Below are positions 1 to 7,317 of a stretch of DNA of 22,189 bases, in pieces. How positions within the stretch are numbered: position 1 is the first letter of the stretch; each line of letters starts with the position of its first letter. A model generated the notes under the pieces. It worked only from the letters and a program-made list of their open reading frames with translations. It was not told where the DNA came from and searched no databases. The stretch covers positions 1 through 22,189 of IMG/VR virus record IMGVR_UViG_3300029268_000147; one strand, 5' to 3'. The DNA is from a virus. A program made the translations under genes and the position numbers.

Positions 1-2
1 TC

Positions 3-293
3 GCAATCGGTCGCGCGGTGGTAGAAGTAGAACAAAACCCAGGACGCAAAGGTTGGAAGCCATCAGGCTTGATGGTAACCGAAGCTAAGTGGTGGGTGTA
101 TGTATTCTCGCCACAAGCTTTCATGTCAGTAGAAGTAGATAGGCTCAAGAGATATCTTCAAATTAATGACATTAAACTAAAAGATTTTGTTCCGCACTCT
201 AATAATCCTACCAGAGGTTACCTGCTGTATCCCGAGGATATCAGCAAACTATTGAGTTCGGAATTGTATGACTCTTTGGTTTCTGACAAGTAG
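3..293 (+). CDS. C-terminal fragment of a probable PD-(D/E)XK-like phage nuclease (5' end outside window)
   Basis: The frame is open from the first full codon at base 3 to TAG at 291-293, so this is the last 96 residues of a longer protein. A GTG at 18 exists, but the preceding codons read smoothly (AIGRAV) and have no obvious ribosome site. The readable part contains a Gly/Lys-rich turn, then PSGLMVTEAKWWVYV, then a strand and VDRLKRYLQ. In phage PD-(D/E)XK-fold nucleases and resolvase-like proteins I know a similar C-terminal block (SG..TTEAD.W.Y.. followed by ..LK.L), so I infer a nuclease of DNA replication or recombination. The acidic catalytic residues would lie upstream, outside the window, so the activity cannot be confirmed. 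The following gene starts 26 bases before this stop, implying one early operon. Confidence 0.5.
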   Translation, partial: AIGRAVVEVEQNPGRKGWKPSGLMVTEAKWWVYVFSPQAFMSVEVDRLKRYLQINDIKLKDFVPHSNNPTRGYLLYPEDISKLLSSELYDSLVSDK

Positions 294-672
294 TAAGGAC
301 AATCTAATTAATCGTAACGAAATACCAATCAATAACGAACAGCTGCACAGGCTTGTTGATGAATCCCAGCCAATAAATATATGGCAGGCTTTGCTGCAGG
401 CTGCACCTGGCGCAGAAGTCATGACGCCATCAGATGCACCAAACATAATAAAAGAAGCCGTACTTGATTGCATGGAGATGCTACGAGAACAAGATAAGTT
501 TGTTATTGACGCAATAATTTATGAACAAATAACATATCCAGCGCTTGGCGAAAGGCTTGGTGTATCTACTCCGCATGCATGGAGATTGACCCAGTCTGCA
601 TTTGCAAGTTTAAAAGAATTGATATTGATGCATTCAACGTTAAAGGAGTATGTTCTTAAAAATGAACAGTGA
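268..672 (+). CDS. Sigma-70 region-4-like helix-turn-helix protein
   Basis: The protein has 134 residues and no full sigma factor architecture. Residues about 72-118 look like sigma region 4 or a small HTH regulator: a helix (LREQDKFVIDAIIYEQI), a turn helix (YPALGERLGVS) and a recognition helix (TPHAWRLTQSAFASLKEL). The pattern of A-L-G-E-R-L-G-V-S followed by a helix ending in A-x2-L-K-E-L is typical. The N-terminal 65 residues are not recognised. It overlaps the end of the upstream nuclease-like gene and the start of the next, so all three are probably co-translated. A plausible role is switching transcription between the plus-strand early genes and the minus-strand late operon, which meet a few hundred bases downstream; that is inference from fold and position. 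The start is uncertain because the ribosome site before ATG 268 is weak; rarer starts lie just downstream. Confidence 0.6.
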   Translation: MTLWFLTSSKDNLINRNEIPINNEQLHRLVDESQPINIWQALLQAAPGAEVMTPSDAPNIIKEAVLDCMEMLREQDKFVIDAIIYEQITYPALGERLGVSTPHAWRLTQSAFASLKELILMHSTLKEYVLKNEQ

Positions 673-928
673 CGATTGGTTTCGCAATATATTTTCTAAG
701 TCAGAGTTAGAAGAGCTCAGTGTTACTTATGAAAAGATTGTGTATGATTCCGAGCATGGGCTTGTTGTCAATATTGGTTTGTCCAACGATATGTGTTTAG
801 ATTTGATTGATGCGTGGGAAGACAGCCAAGATGGCAAACTAACGGCACAACTACACATGCTCAACTTCATAGAAGGTTTTATAAATTATCTCAAAGATTA
901 TTTAAATGATGAACGGAATAGAATTTGA
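662..928 (+). CDS. Small acidic hypothetical protein
   Basis: This is an 88-residue acidic protein that I do not recognise. It starts MNSDDWFRNIFSKSELEELS and ends with a helical NYLKDYLNDERNRI segment; the sequence between looks alpha-helical with one beta-like stretch (GLVVNIGLS). No cysteine pairs, membrane segment or catalytic motif is visible. An in-frame ATG at 650 lies only one base after an AGGAG at 644-648, too close for use, so I prefer ATG 662, which is 13 bases from the same AGGAG. It overlaps the stop of the sigma-like gene by 11 bases, which suggests translational coupling in the plus-strand operon. Confidence 0.6.
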   Translation: MNSDDWFRNIFSKSELEELSVTYEKIVYDSEHGLVVNIGLSNDMCLDLIDAWEDSQDGKLTAQLHMLNFIEGFINYLKDYLNDERNRI

Positions 929-953
929 CGAATAACTTTTTTGCTGCTAGACT
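925..953 (+). promoter_or_regulatory. Candidate sigma-70-type promoter before the last plus-strand gene
   Basis: TTGACG at 925-930 and TAGACT at 948-953 are separated by exactly 17 bases. They match the -35 and -10 consensus at 5/6 and 4/6 positions. The predicted transcription start would fall at about 960-961, at the ATG of the next gene. The -35 box overlaps the stop codon of the preceding gene. AT-rich DNA gives such matches by chance, so this is a candidate only. Confidence 0.3.
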
Positions 954-960
954 ATAAGGT

Positions 961-1221
961 ATGACAAAGAAAAAACGCAAATACCATAAGTATGAAGATG
1001 GCGAAATCATTTATAAAAGATGGTTTCGCACAGACGCGCTGTTAGAGCACTTTAATATTACAGCAGACAATGTAGATAAAAGAATAAATTTCTGCAATAG
1101 TTTGGGCGTTAACCCTAGCAGAGTCTTTGAGATGATGCAGCCTGACTACATGATTTCTTGGTCTACGGCAGACAAGTACGCAACCAAGTTACGGGCGTCA
1201 TCCATGTATGATATGGCCTGA
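961..1221 (+). CDS. Small basic hypothetical protein, last gene of the plus-strand operon
   Basis: This is an 86-residue protein with a strongly basic start (MTKKKRKYHKYEDGE), then helical segments that include RTDALLEHFNITADNVDKRINFC and STADKYATKLR. The mixture of short helices and basic residues would suit a small nucleic-acid-binding protein, but no recognisable family motif is visible and I do not assign a function. It lies 32 bases after the preceding gene, the largest gap in this operon, and has its own candidate promoter at 925-953. AAGG sits directly against the ATG, too close for a normal Shine-Dalgarno. It ends 44 bases before the convergent transglycosylase gene. Confidence 0.55.
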   Translation: MTKKKRKYHKYEDGEIIYKRWFRTDALLEHFNITADNVDKRINFCNSLGVNPSRVFEMMQPDYMISWSTADKYATKLRASSMYDMA

Positions 1222-1265
1222 TTGGTTTTTTGAAGAACCAGAAGAAGGCTCTAACGCAAATATGC

Positions 1266-1637
1266 CTAAGAGGAAACAACCTTCCAGGGTGCAAGCTGAT
1301 ATCTTTTATATAGATACGAACCAACCTTAAGATTACAATCTAAGGTCAATAACAAATCAAGCCCACCCTTGCCACATAACTGGCGGACGGTGGGCTTATG
1401 TATCGAGTTAATCTGTAACAGTCCTCTATCAATAGACTTGTTCTTATTTAGTGTCCATATGACATTGCCATGTTTATCAAACTTAGCATTGATTGCTTTG
1501 ATGCGGCAACCTGATTCACGTTTAGCTATGTAGGTAAATTCTTTTACTGGTAGTTTATATTTTTTTAGATGCGGGATTAACCACGCACACGGGTCGTCTT
1601 GACCATGTGCGGGTGCAACGCTACTAAATAGTAGCAC
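1266..1637 (-). CDS. Exported lytic transglycosylase (SLT/GH23 lysozyme-like), probable endolysin
   Basis: It should cleave the glycan strands of host peptidoglycan at lysis. From the GTG at 1637, residues 36-50 read TYIAKRESGCRIKAI, with the Glu at 41 in the position of the GH23 catalytic acid. Residues 70-77 (DRGLLQIN) match the G-L-x-Q-I-N motif of soluble lytic transglycosylases, and the end (YKRY..APW) fits the family. At about 123 residues it is a minimal catalytic domain with four cysteines (17, 44, 88, 100). The N-terminus is odd: the frame is open upstream to codon 1662-1664, directly after the stop of the holin candidate. Those extra codons supply a hydrophobic signal peptide (ISSIFISLVLLFSSVAPA) with an APA cleavage-like site, but no ATG, GTG or TTG lies before GTG 1637. 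An AUU start at 1661 is possible. It is the last gene of the late operon, suiting a lysis role. Confidence 0.85.
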   Translation of the reverse strand: MLLFSSVAPAHGQDDPCAWLIPHLKKYKLPVKEFTYIAKRESGCRIKAINAKFDKHGNVIWTLNKNKSIDRGLLQINSIHKPTVRQLCGKGGLDLLLTLDCNLKVGSYLYKRYQLAPWKVVSS

Positions 1638-1664
1638 TAAAGAAATAAAGATAGAACTAATTAA

Positions 1665-1955
1665 TTAATCTTCTTTATTATAGGTTTCTAAATTATCTTC
1701 TTTCTTTTTGCCTTTCATGCCATTGGACATAACAAGTCCACCCAAACTTCCAGTTAAAAAAACAGTAAGGGTTTTAAGCAGGTCGATGAACGCTGCATCG
1801 TTTGGGCTTTGTTTGTCTACGGGTTGCGTTACAAACATCAACGCATAAACAAAACCAAATACAGCCACAGCAAATACAACAGCAAGTATTATACCCACTG
1901 AAAATATTAAACGTGCGTGTAGTTCTTCTCCAGAATATCTTTTAGGCTTAGCCAT
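1665..1955 (-). CDS. Two-transmembrane protein, holin candidate
   Basis: This is a 96-residue membrane protein. After a basic, polar start (MAKPKRYSGEELHAR) come TM1 (residues about 17-44, LIFSVGIILAVVFAVAVFGFV and on) and TM2 (about 56-80, including LLKTLTVFLTGSLGGLVMSN), then a Lys-rich tail (KGKKKED). Two TM segments, small size, a charged C-terminus and position just before a transglycosylase gene are what class II holins look like. Function is inferred from this. I chose ATG 1955 because AGGAG lies 7 bases upstream and the lipoprotein gene ends 2 bases before it; a longer frame from 2003 would run back through the lipoprotein gene. Its stop is followed in frame, without a gap, by the signal-peptide codons of the transglycosylase. 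Confidence 0.65.
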   Translation of the reverse strand: MAKPKRYSGEELHARLIFSVGIILAVVFAVAVFGFVYALMFVTQPVDKQSPNDAAFIDLLKTLTVFLTGSLGGLVMSNGMKGKKKEDNLETYNKED

Positions 1956-1957
1956 AG

Positions 1958-2122
1958 TTACTCTCCTATTAAATCTTTTGTACAAGTTCCAGATGCTTTG
2001 CACACGGGAGGATTACATTCTGTTTTTTCCCAGTTTTCTGGGCTTTGGCATTTATATCTAAAGCTTCCATCATAACCACAACTAGCAAGTAATAATGTAG
2101 TTATAAATATAATTCTTTTCAT
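1958..2122 (-). CDS. Small Cys-rich lipoprotein of the lysis cassette (possible spanin-like component)
   Basis: This 54-codon gene begins MKRIIFITTLLLASCGYDGS: two basic residues, a hydrophobic stretch and a lipobox L-A-S-C, so Cys15 should be lipidated after signal peptidase II cleavage. The mature part (GYDGSFRYKCQSPENW and on) carries four more cysteines (25, 36, 41, 47), compatible with two disulfides in the periplasm. I recall similar GYDGS(F/Y)RY lipoproteins from marine phage genomes, but give no formal family. Between a small membrane protein and a holin candidate it could play the outer-membrane-spanin role. There is no matching inner-membrane coiled-coil spanin here, so that is tentative. 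Its ATG follows the previous stop by one base, and its 3' end contains the Shine-Dalgarno of the next gene. Confidence 0.75.
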   Translation of the reverse strand: MKRIIFITTLLLASCGYDGSFRYKCQSPENWEKTECNPPVCKASGTCTKDLIGE

Positions 2123-2123
2123 T

Positions 2124-2345
2124 TTAAACTACTTGACTGGCTTCTCCACCGCCACCACCACGACCGAATGCTTTGTCGTTTGGGTTTGCCCAACGCATAA
2201 TGACTGGAAGTATTGCAGCAACGGCTGCTTTACCTATGTCTGATGGGTCTGTATTGCCTGTCATGTATACTGCAAGACCTGCTGCGACACAAGACCTTGC
2301 GTAAGACATTAACATTGCTTTATGTTTTTTGTTTAATTTTATCAT
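2124..2345 (-). CDS. Small membrane protein with a helical hairpin, holin-like
   Basis: The protein has 73 residues. Residues about 10-28 (MLMSYARSCVAAGLAVYMTG) and 35-53 (DIGKAAVAAILPVIMRWANP) form two short hydrophobic helices linked by a TDPSD turn. The block R.ANPNDKAFGRG is followed by five glycines and a polar end. I recognise this as a small protein common in marine phages near lysis or tail genes, usually left unnamed or called holin-like. As first gene of the lysis cassette it could be the holin, with the two-TM protein at 1665-1955 as antiholin or the reverse; the sequence cannot decide. It starts 8 bases after the preceding virion gene. Confidence 0.65.
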   Translation of the reverse strand: MIKLNKKHKAMLMSYARSCVAAGLAVYMTGNTDPSDIGKAAVAAILPVIMRWANPNDKAFGRGGGGGEASQVV

Positions 2346-2353
2346 GTTGTTTC

Positions 2354-3229
2354 CTATCTTTGATTATTAGCTATGAATGCTCTCAATGCAGCTTGTTGTG
2401 CCGCACTAAGAGCCCTGCCACCAGCTGTTGTTGCTTTGGCAGCTCCTTCTATTATTTGATTCCTTCTTGCATTTTGTGCCAGTATCGGCAACAGTTTTCT
2501 TAAAACTTCTTGTTCATCTAGTTGTGCAGTAAATTGACCTGTTGGTTCAGATATTCTATCTACTATTTTTTGACCGCCTTTTATTCTGCGGGCAATAGTT
2601 CCTGGTACGTTAGGGTCTTGTTCAACCAAGTTCCTTAACATGCTTGTAATATATGCGCTTTTGCGCCAATCATCTTCAGGTATAAACTTATCAAAAATCA
2701 TTCTATTTTGTTCAGCTACTTCGAAAGCTGCTCTAGCTGGGTCATCAACATTCCAGAAGTAAGAGTATCCAGGTGCCTGGTCCATTGCGGTAATGCCGCC
2801 CTTAGCAACAGATGGGTTTATCATGCCAGTTATGTTTGGATTTGGCGAGTGATGTAAACCGATATTTTTTGTTCTACCAAGTAAGTTTTTTACAATGCGT
2901 GGAGCAACTGCACCAATACCTCTTGCTGCGCCACCCGATAAGCCAAGTAGTGCTAAGTTTTGTATAAATTGTTTTTGTAGTGCTTGTCTATTGTCGGTTT
3001 TGCCAATGCCCTCTTGTGCTGCTAGTTGAACTAATGGAGAAAGCAATCCACCAGTTGCAAAAGCATCTGCTATTTGTACGCCTTTACCAATTGCACCAGC
3101 AGTAACATCTCTAGCTTGATTTACAAAACCACCCATACCCATAGCAGCTTGTGATGGAATGTTACCCAAACCAAGATTGAACTTTAAACTATCAGGCAGT
3201 TTATCTAATAAGTCATCAAGTTGACTCAT
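2354..3229 (-). CDS. Virion-associated protein with LHHSP...GYSYFW motifs (function unknown)
   Basis: This 291-residue protein has three visible parts. Residues 1-75 are Gly/Ala-rich and amphipathic (IPSQAAMGMGGFVNQARDVT..GAIGKGVQIADAFATGG). Residues about 120-215 look globular, including LHHSP (125-129), an Ile/Pro turn and GYSYFWN (154-160). The C-terminal 60 residues are Ala-rich and helical. Its start overlaps the stop of the 1362-aa gene as TAATG, so it is almost certainly translated with it and is probably ejected or carried with the internal proteins. The spacing of an early H-H, a later Y-x-Y-F and acidic residues is faintly like an ADP-ribosyltransferase fold, but this is only a resemblance. 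I give it no enzymatic name. Confidence 0.7.
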   Translation of the reverse strand: MSQLDDLLDKLPDSLKFNLGLGNIPSQAAMGMGGFVNQARDVTAGAIGKGVQIADAFATGGLLSPLVQLAAQEGIGKTDNRQALQKQFIQNLALLGLSGGAARGIGAVAPRIVKNLLGRTKNIGLHHSPNPNITGMINPSVAKGGITAMDQAPGYSYFWNVDDPARAAFEVAEQNRMIFDKFIPEDDWRKSAYITSMLRNLVEQDPNVPGTIARRIKGGQKIVDRISEPTGQFTAQLDEQEVLRKLLPILAQNARRNQIIEGAAKATTAGGRALSAAQQAALRAFIANNQR

Positions 3230-6200
3230 TATTTGTTTTTCCTTTGCTTTTCTCTTTCTTCCTTCGCACGAGTTGTTTCTGTTTCATCTAATAATAAGAA
3301 GAATCTTCTCCAGATTTCTGCTTTTTCATCTGATGGTAATTGCTGAAAGAATGGCAAACCAAATAGACTTAAGCCTGCATTGATTTCTTCGTTTCTTGCA
3401 TTCTGTTCATCGCCAACTTTTTTAGTGCCAGCAATCTTTTGCATCAATTCAAATCTACGCAATGGAGTTGCGTTTGCAATGCGCGCAACTAAACTTAATG
3501 GAGCACCCACTTGACGTAATGAATATACAAATCTGTCAAAGTTTGCGTCTGCCGACTTTTGATTTGTTACAGGAGCACCACTAAAGAATTGTTTATTCTT
3601 CCAAAGTTCTAGTGGAGTTTTTGGAATTGGACTTACGCGACCAAGCAATTGTTCTGGGTCAGTAAATAATTCTTCCACCAAGCTTGGTTGACCAGCTCCA
3701 GGAAATCCAAGGTCTGGTTGTAGATAAAGGTTGTCACCAAATGGAACTTTAAATGCACCAGCTTCTTTTCTATATGAACGCAAGAATGCACTTTCGTTTT
3801 CTTCATCTTTAAGATTGTCTCTAAACTTATTATAAGTCACATATGCTTTTGGATTGAGCCACATGTTTTCTATTTGTAAAGGTACGTTTCTAGATGCCCA
3901 AGTCCAGAAAGGAATAATCTGTTTAATAAATCTATCTGCATTTGATATGTCATTGTAGTCAATCAAATACTTTTGTGTTCTTGCGACAGCAGTTGCCGCA
4001 TCAAATCCTTGTTGAATTCCATCATAAGTTAATTGAAAACGATTCATACTTTCAATAAATGAACCAAGCTTACGAGAGCCATAAATAGGTAATCCTGCGA
4101 TTTCTGAAGCTGTTTTTAATCCAGGTATTTCTCTAGCAACGATTGTCTTTTTTAATCCTGGTATTTTAGTAACTAACGGTAGCGTTCCAGTTGCTTCTCT
4201 ACCAAATACACCTGGCCTATCAACACCTGCAGCCTGTGTAATTTCGCCAATTTGGCCAAAGCCTGTTGCTCCAGAATAAGCAAGTGCTTCACGAACTGCT
4301 GCCCTATCTGCTTCTTTTACTGATTTTGATAAAAATTGTTCTACCGTTAAACCAGCTTTTTGAGCACTTAACCAGTTTTTGTAAATTATTAATCCTTTAG
4401 AAAGATTGATTGGATTACCACCAGCAGCAATCATCATGAATGTATTTGTTAATGAGTTACGAAGATGGAATCCTGGTGTTAAAGTAACATAAGATTTAAA
4501 GAATGTATTATAATCTCTTAACAATGCATCTGCTGCACGAACAAATGCTGGGTCATCAAGTCTTTTAACATTAGTAAACATTTCTAATATTTCATTGCGA
4601 ACAGCAACATCTGGAATTGTTTTTTCATTTAACACAGTAAAACCATCGAGCACTGCTCTTTGAACACTTTGCCATCTGGATGGAGAAGTAACAAGAAAGT
4701 CTCTTGTTGTATTATTAATTGCAAGGGCGAGTCCGTTCGCAAGGTCTTCTATTTCTGTTCTTAACAAAGAAGCCATAGTTGGGTCGATTACGCCCGAATC
4801 AATAAGTCTGTTTGTGCTTATAATTTTTTCATCCAATTCAAGGAGAGCTTCTTGAAAAGCTTCCCTATCTATTGGAGATGCGCTAGCTAGTTTAGATTGA
4901 AGTCCAGCAATATCACTTCTAATTTCAAGAACATCTGTTTTATTCCATAACTGTAATCTGTCTGGGTTCATTAATCTTGCAATAGTACTTTGTAACGTAC
5001 CGAGTTCCATGCCACTAGGTTTTGTCCCCATTTTAGTTGTGGTGGGAAGCATGCTTATATCTTGAGCTAAGCCGCCAGCTCTTGCTGGAGATGTACTAGT
5101 AAGTTTTTCTAAGGCTGTTGCGTATGCAAGATATTTTGCATGATTCTCGCCATAAGCGGTTAATGCTTTTGCGGGGTTAAGTTCAAAGAAATCAAAGCCT
5201 AATGTTGGACGAGCAAGGTCATTTAATTGTGTGGTAGTTTCAGTTCCATCAAGAACATTACCAAACCATACTTTGCCTCTATCTAATGTTCTGTCGGTAA
5301 AGTTTCCTAAAAAATATGTTTTATCAACACCAAGGTCATCAGCTGCTTTAGTAGCAGCGTCTACATTTTTAGATGCCCATTCTAGTGCTTGAGTGCTTTG
5401 AACGCGAGGAAAATAATCAGGAAGCTTAGGAAGTGGTGGAGCGCCAACAATTGCTGCAGCGCTATCTGCTTCTCTGTAGAACTTATCAAGGGTGTCTCTT
5501 ACCTGGTCATAAACTGCACGTTCTGCAGTATCCAAGGAACGTAAGCCAGCAGCTGCCCATGTGGGTTCTGGCGTACTTAAGTGTTGTGATATATCTTGTA
5601 AAATTTGTTTATTTTTACCAGAAGTTAATCCTCTTATTGAAGAACTGGTTATTTTTCTTTGCAAATCTAATGTACCACGGTATGCAGTATCTGCACCAAG
5701 CAGCTGAACATAATCAGCAGCAACGTTTGCTGGAACGTTTTTACTTCTTAATGCATTGCGCATTTTAAGAATATCAGTTGAACCAAATAAACCACCTTCG
5801 CCAGTAGGAGTTATTTGATTTAATATTTTTTGACCAGCTTCTGACTTAAATAAAGTAAAACGACTACCCGACAATGCTGTACCAAATAAATCTGTAACTT
5901 TATTAGTAAAAGGAATTGTTACTTTAGGCCCAAAAGGTAAACCAATTCTTGCACCACTTCTTACTCCAAGTACTCTGGCTGCTTCTCCTCTAATAACCGC
6001 ATAACCTTTTGCTGCTATCTCTTGAATAAAATCATCAGTTAAAACCCTTAGAGCATCTTGTGCAACAATTTTTTGTCCAGCTGTTGATGCTGCGTCGTCT
6101 AGTATTTGTTGTGCAGCTATTTTTGCGCTTGCTACATTGTTTGCAAGAGCTTCTCGAGCAGGTCTACCATACACTCTTCTTGGTGCCGCTGCAGCTGCTT

Positions 6201-7317
6201 GTCTGAAAGCTTTATCTGCAGCAGATTGTGCTGCTTCTGCCGCTTGTTGAGCTGCTGTTTTTTGTGCCGCTGTTGATGCCGCATCGGCTGCAACTCTTGC
6301 TGCGGTTTGTGCTGCTTCTGCTGCTGCTATGTCTGCTGCCTGTCTTGCTGCTGCTGCAACAGATGCTTTTGTTGCACCCTTAACACCTTCAGCAACTGGT
6401 TTTACAAACGCACTACCGCCAAATGTTGCGTATGTTGCGGGGTCAGTAAAAACGTCATAAGAAAAGTCGATAATACCATCAATAATTTTATTGCCGGTTG
6501 ATGGCACATATGGATTATCGGATGCGCTATATGTAAAATCTTTCGTTGCTTTTTTAATATCACTAAAAGATGGTGAAGTAGTTCTTGCTTTTTGTTTTAC
6601 TAAATTTTCTTGAATTGATTTTATTTCTTCTGGCGTTTTGGCAGCATCGATGCCAGGTATTGGTGTATTTGCAACATCGATAGCGTTTTTAATAACATAA
6701 TCACCAGGTTTTGCTATTGGTAAACCCGTTTGTGAATGTACTGGAATATAATCGGTTGCTTTATAAACTTGTGCTTTTTCTCTTAATACTTTTTGTTTAA
6801 AAAAATCAATAGCTTCTTCATTTACTGAAAGAACAAAACGTCCTCCAGTTGTGAGCCCACCAAGTGCTGGAGCAACAACTGTTTTAATTGGTCTAAATTC
6901 TGTTTTTCCAGGGATAATATCAACATTAAATATTTTTGATAATACACTTTCTTTTTCTTTGCCTTCTACTATATCTTGTACAGTATCAACTGGAACTCCT
7001 GCTTTGATTGCTTTTTGGGTTTGTTCACGCAAAGACTTATTTGCCTCAAGTACGTCTGGTGTGGTTGATATTGCGCGAGGCACTTGTACTGGTCCAACTT
7101 TAACTGTTCCCGAAGGTGGCAGCGGAGGTTGACCAGATAGTAAACGTGACAATGAAGATTGTGTAGACGCTGGTTTTGGTGCAATTGTGGTTGGTGTTGT
7201 TTGCGCAGGCACCGTTGTAGACGTACCGCCTCTAATTAATTTAGACAATGCAGATTCCCTACCAGGAATTGTCGTAGGCGGAATTGGTGGCGTAGTATTA
7301 GTTGATTTAATTGCCAT
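3229..7317 (-). CDS. Giant internal virion / DNA-ejection-like protein (1362 aa)
   Basis: This is the largest gene of the window. Residues 1-75 are Pro/Thr/Ser-rich and low complexity (TTPPIPPTTIPG; TTVPAQTTPTTIAPKPAS). Residues about 316-385 are an almost pure Ala/Gln/Asp coiled coil (AAEAAQTAARVAADAAST). Large helical regions follow. Two blocks near the C-terminus are ones I associate with very large phage internal virion proteins: YVTLTPGFHLRNSLTN (about 944-959) and IPFWTWASRNVPLQIENMWL (about 1134-1153). No transglycosylase or protease motif was seen, so any cell-wall activity is unproven. In podoviruses such proteins are packed inside the head and ejected to form a conduit for DNA. Overlapping TAATG junctions on both sides show strict co-expression with its neighbours. 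The assignment rests on size, composition, gene order and these motifs. Confidence 0.75.
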   Translation of the reverse strand: MAIKSTNTTPPIPPTTIPGRESALSKLIRGGTSTTVPAQTTPTTIAPKPASTQSSLSRLLSGQPPLPPSGTVKVGPVQVPRAISTTPDVLEANKSLREQTQKAIKAGVPVDTVQDIVEGKEKESVLSKIFNVDIIPGKTEFRPIKTVVAPALGGLTTGGRFVLSVNEEAIDFFKQKVLREKAQVYKATDYIPVHSQTGLPIAKPGDYVIKNAIDVANTPIPGIDAAKTPEEIKSIQENLVKQKARTTSPSFSDIKKATKDFTYSASDNPYVPSTGNKIIDGIIDFSYDVFTDPATYATFGGSAFVKPVAEGVKGATKASVAAAARQAADIAAAEAAQTAARVAADAASTAAQKTAAQQAAEAAQSAADKAFRQAAAAAPRRVYGRPAREALANNVASAKIAAQQILDDAASTAGQKIVAQDALRVLTDDFIQEIAAKGYAVIRGEAARVLGVRSGARIGLPFGPKVTIPFTNKVTDLFGTALSGSRFTLFKSEAGQKILNQITPTGEGGLFGSTDILKMRNALRSKNVPANVAADYVQLLGADTAYRGTLDLQRKITSSSIRGLTSGKNKQILQDISQHLSTPEPTWAAAGLRSLDTAERAVYDQVRDTLDKFYREADSAAAIVGAPPLPKLPDYFPRVQSTQALEWASKNVDAATKAADDLGVDKTYFLGNFTDRTLDRGKVWFGNVLDGTETTTQLNDLARPTLGFDFFELNPAKALTAYGENHAKYLAYATALEKLTSTSPARAGGLAQDISMLPTTTKMGTKPSGMELGTLQSTIARLMNPDRLQLWNKTDVLEIRSDIAGLQSKLASASPIDREAFQEALLELDEKIISTNRLIDSGVIDPTMASLLRTEIEDLANGLALAINNTTRDFLVTSPSRWQSVQRAVLDGFTVLNEKTIPDVAVRNEILEMFTNVKRLDDPAFVRAADALLRDYNTFFKSYVTLTPGFHLRNSLTNTFMMIAAGGNPINLSKGLIIYKNWLSAQKAGLTVEQFLSKSVKEADRAAVREALAYSGATGFGQIGEITQAAGVDRPGVFGREATGTLPLVTKIPGLKKTIVAREIPGLKTASEIAGLPIYGSRKLGSFIESMNRFQLTYDGIQQGFDAATAVARTQKYLIDYNDISNADRFIKQIIPFWTWASRNVPLQIENMWLNPKAYVTYNKFRDNLKDEENESAFLRSYRKEAGAFKVPFGDNLYLQPDLGFPGAGQPSLVEELFTDPEQLLGRVSPIPKTPLELWKNKQFFSGAPVTNQKSADANFDRFVYSLRQVGAPLSLVARIANATPLRRFELMQKIAGTKKVGDEQNARNEEINAGLSLFGLPFFQQLPSDEKAEIWRRFFLLLDETETTRAKEEREKQRKNK

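Noticed and set aside
1956-2003. Longer N-terminus for the holin candidate (start at 2003)
   Set aside because: It would overlap the lipoprotein gene, while ATG 1955 has an AGGAG at good spacing and begins with a typical cytoplasmic basic stretch.
6307-6501. Plus-strand Cys-rich frame
   Set aside because: Reverse reading of the Ala-rich coiled coil (GCA/GCT repeats read as TGC/TGT), not a real Cys-rich protein.
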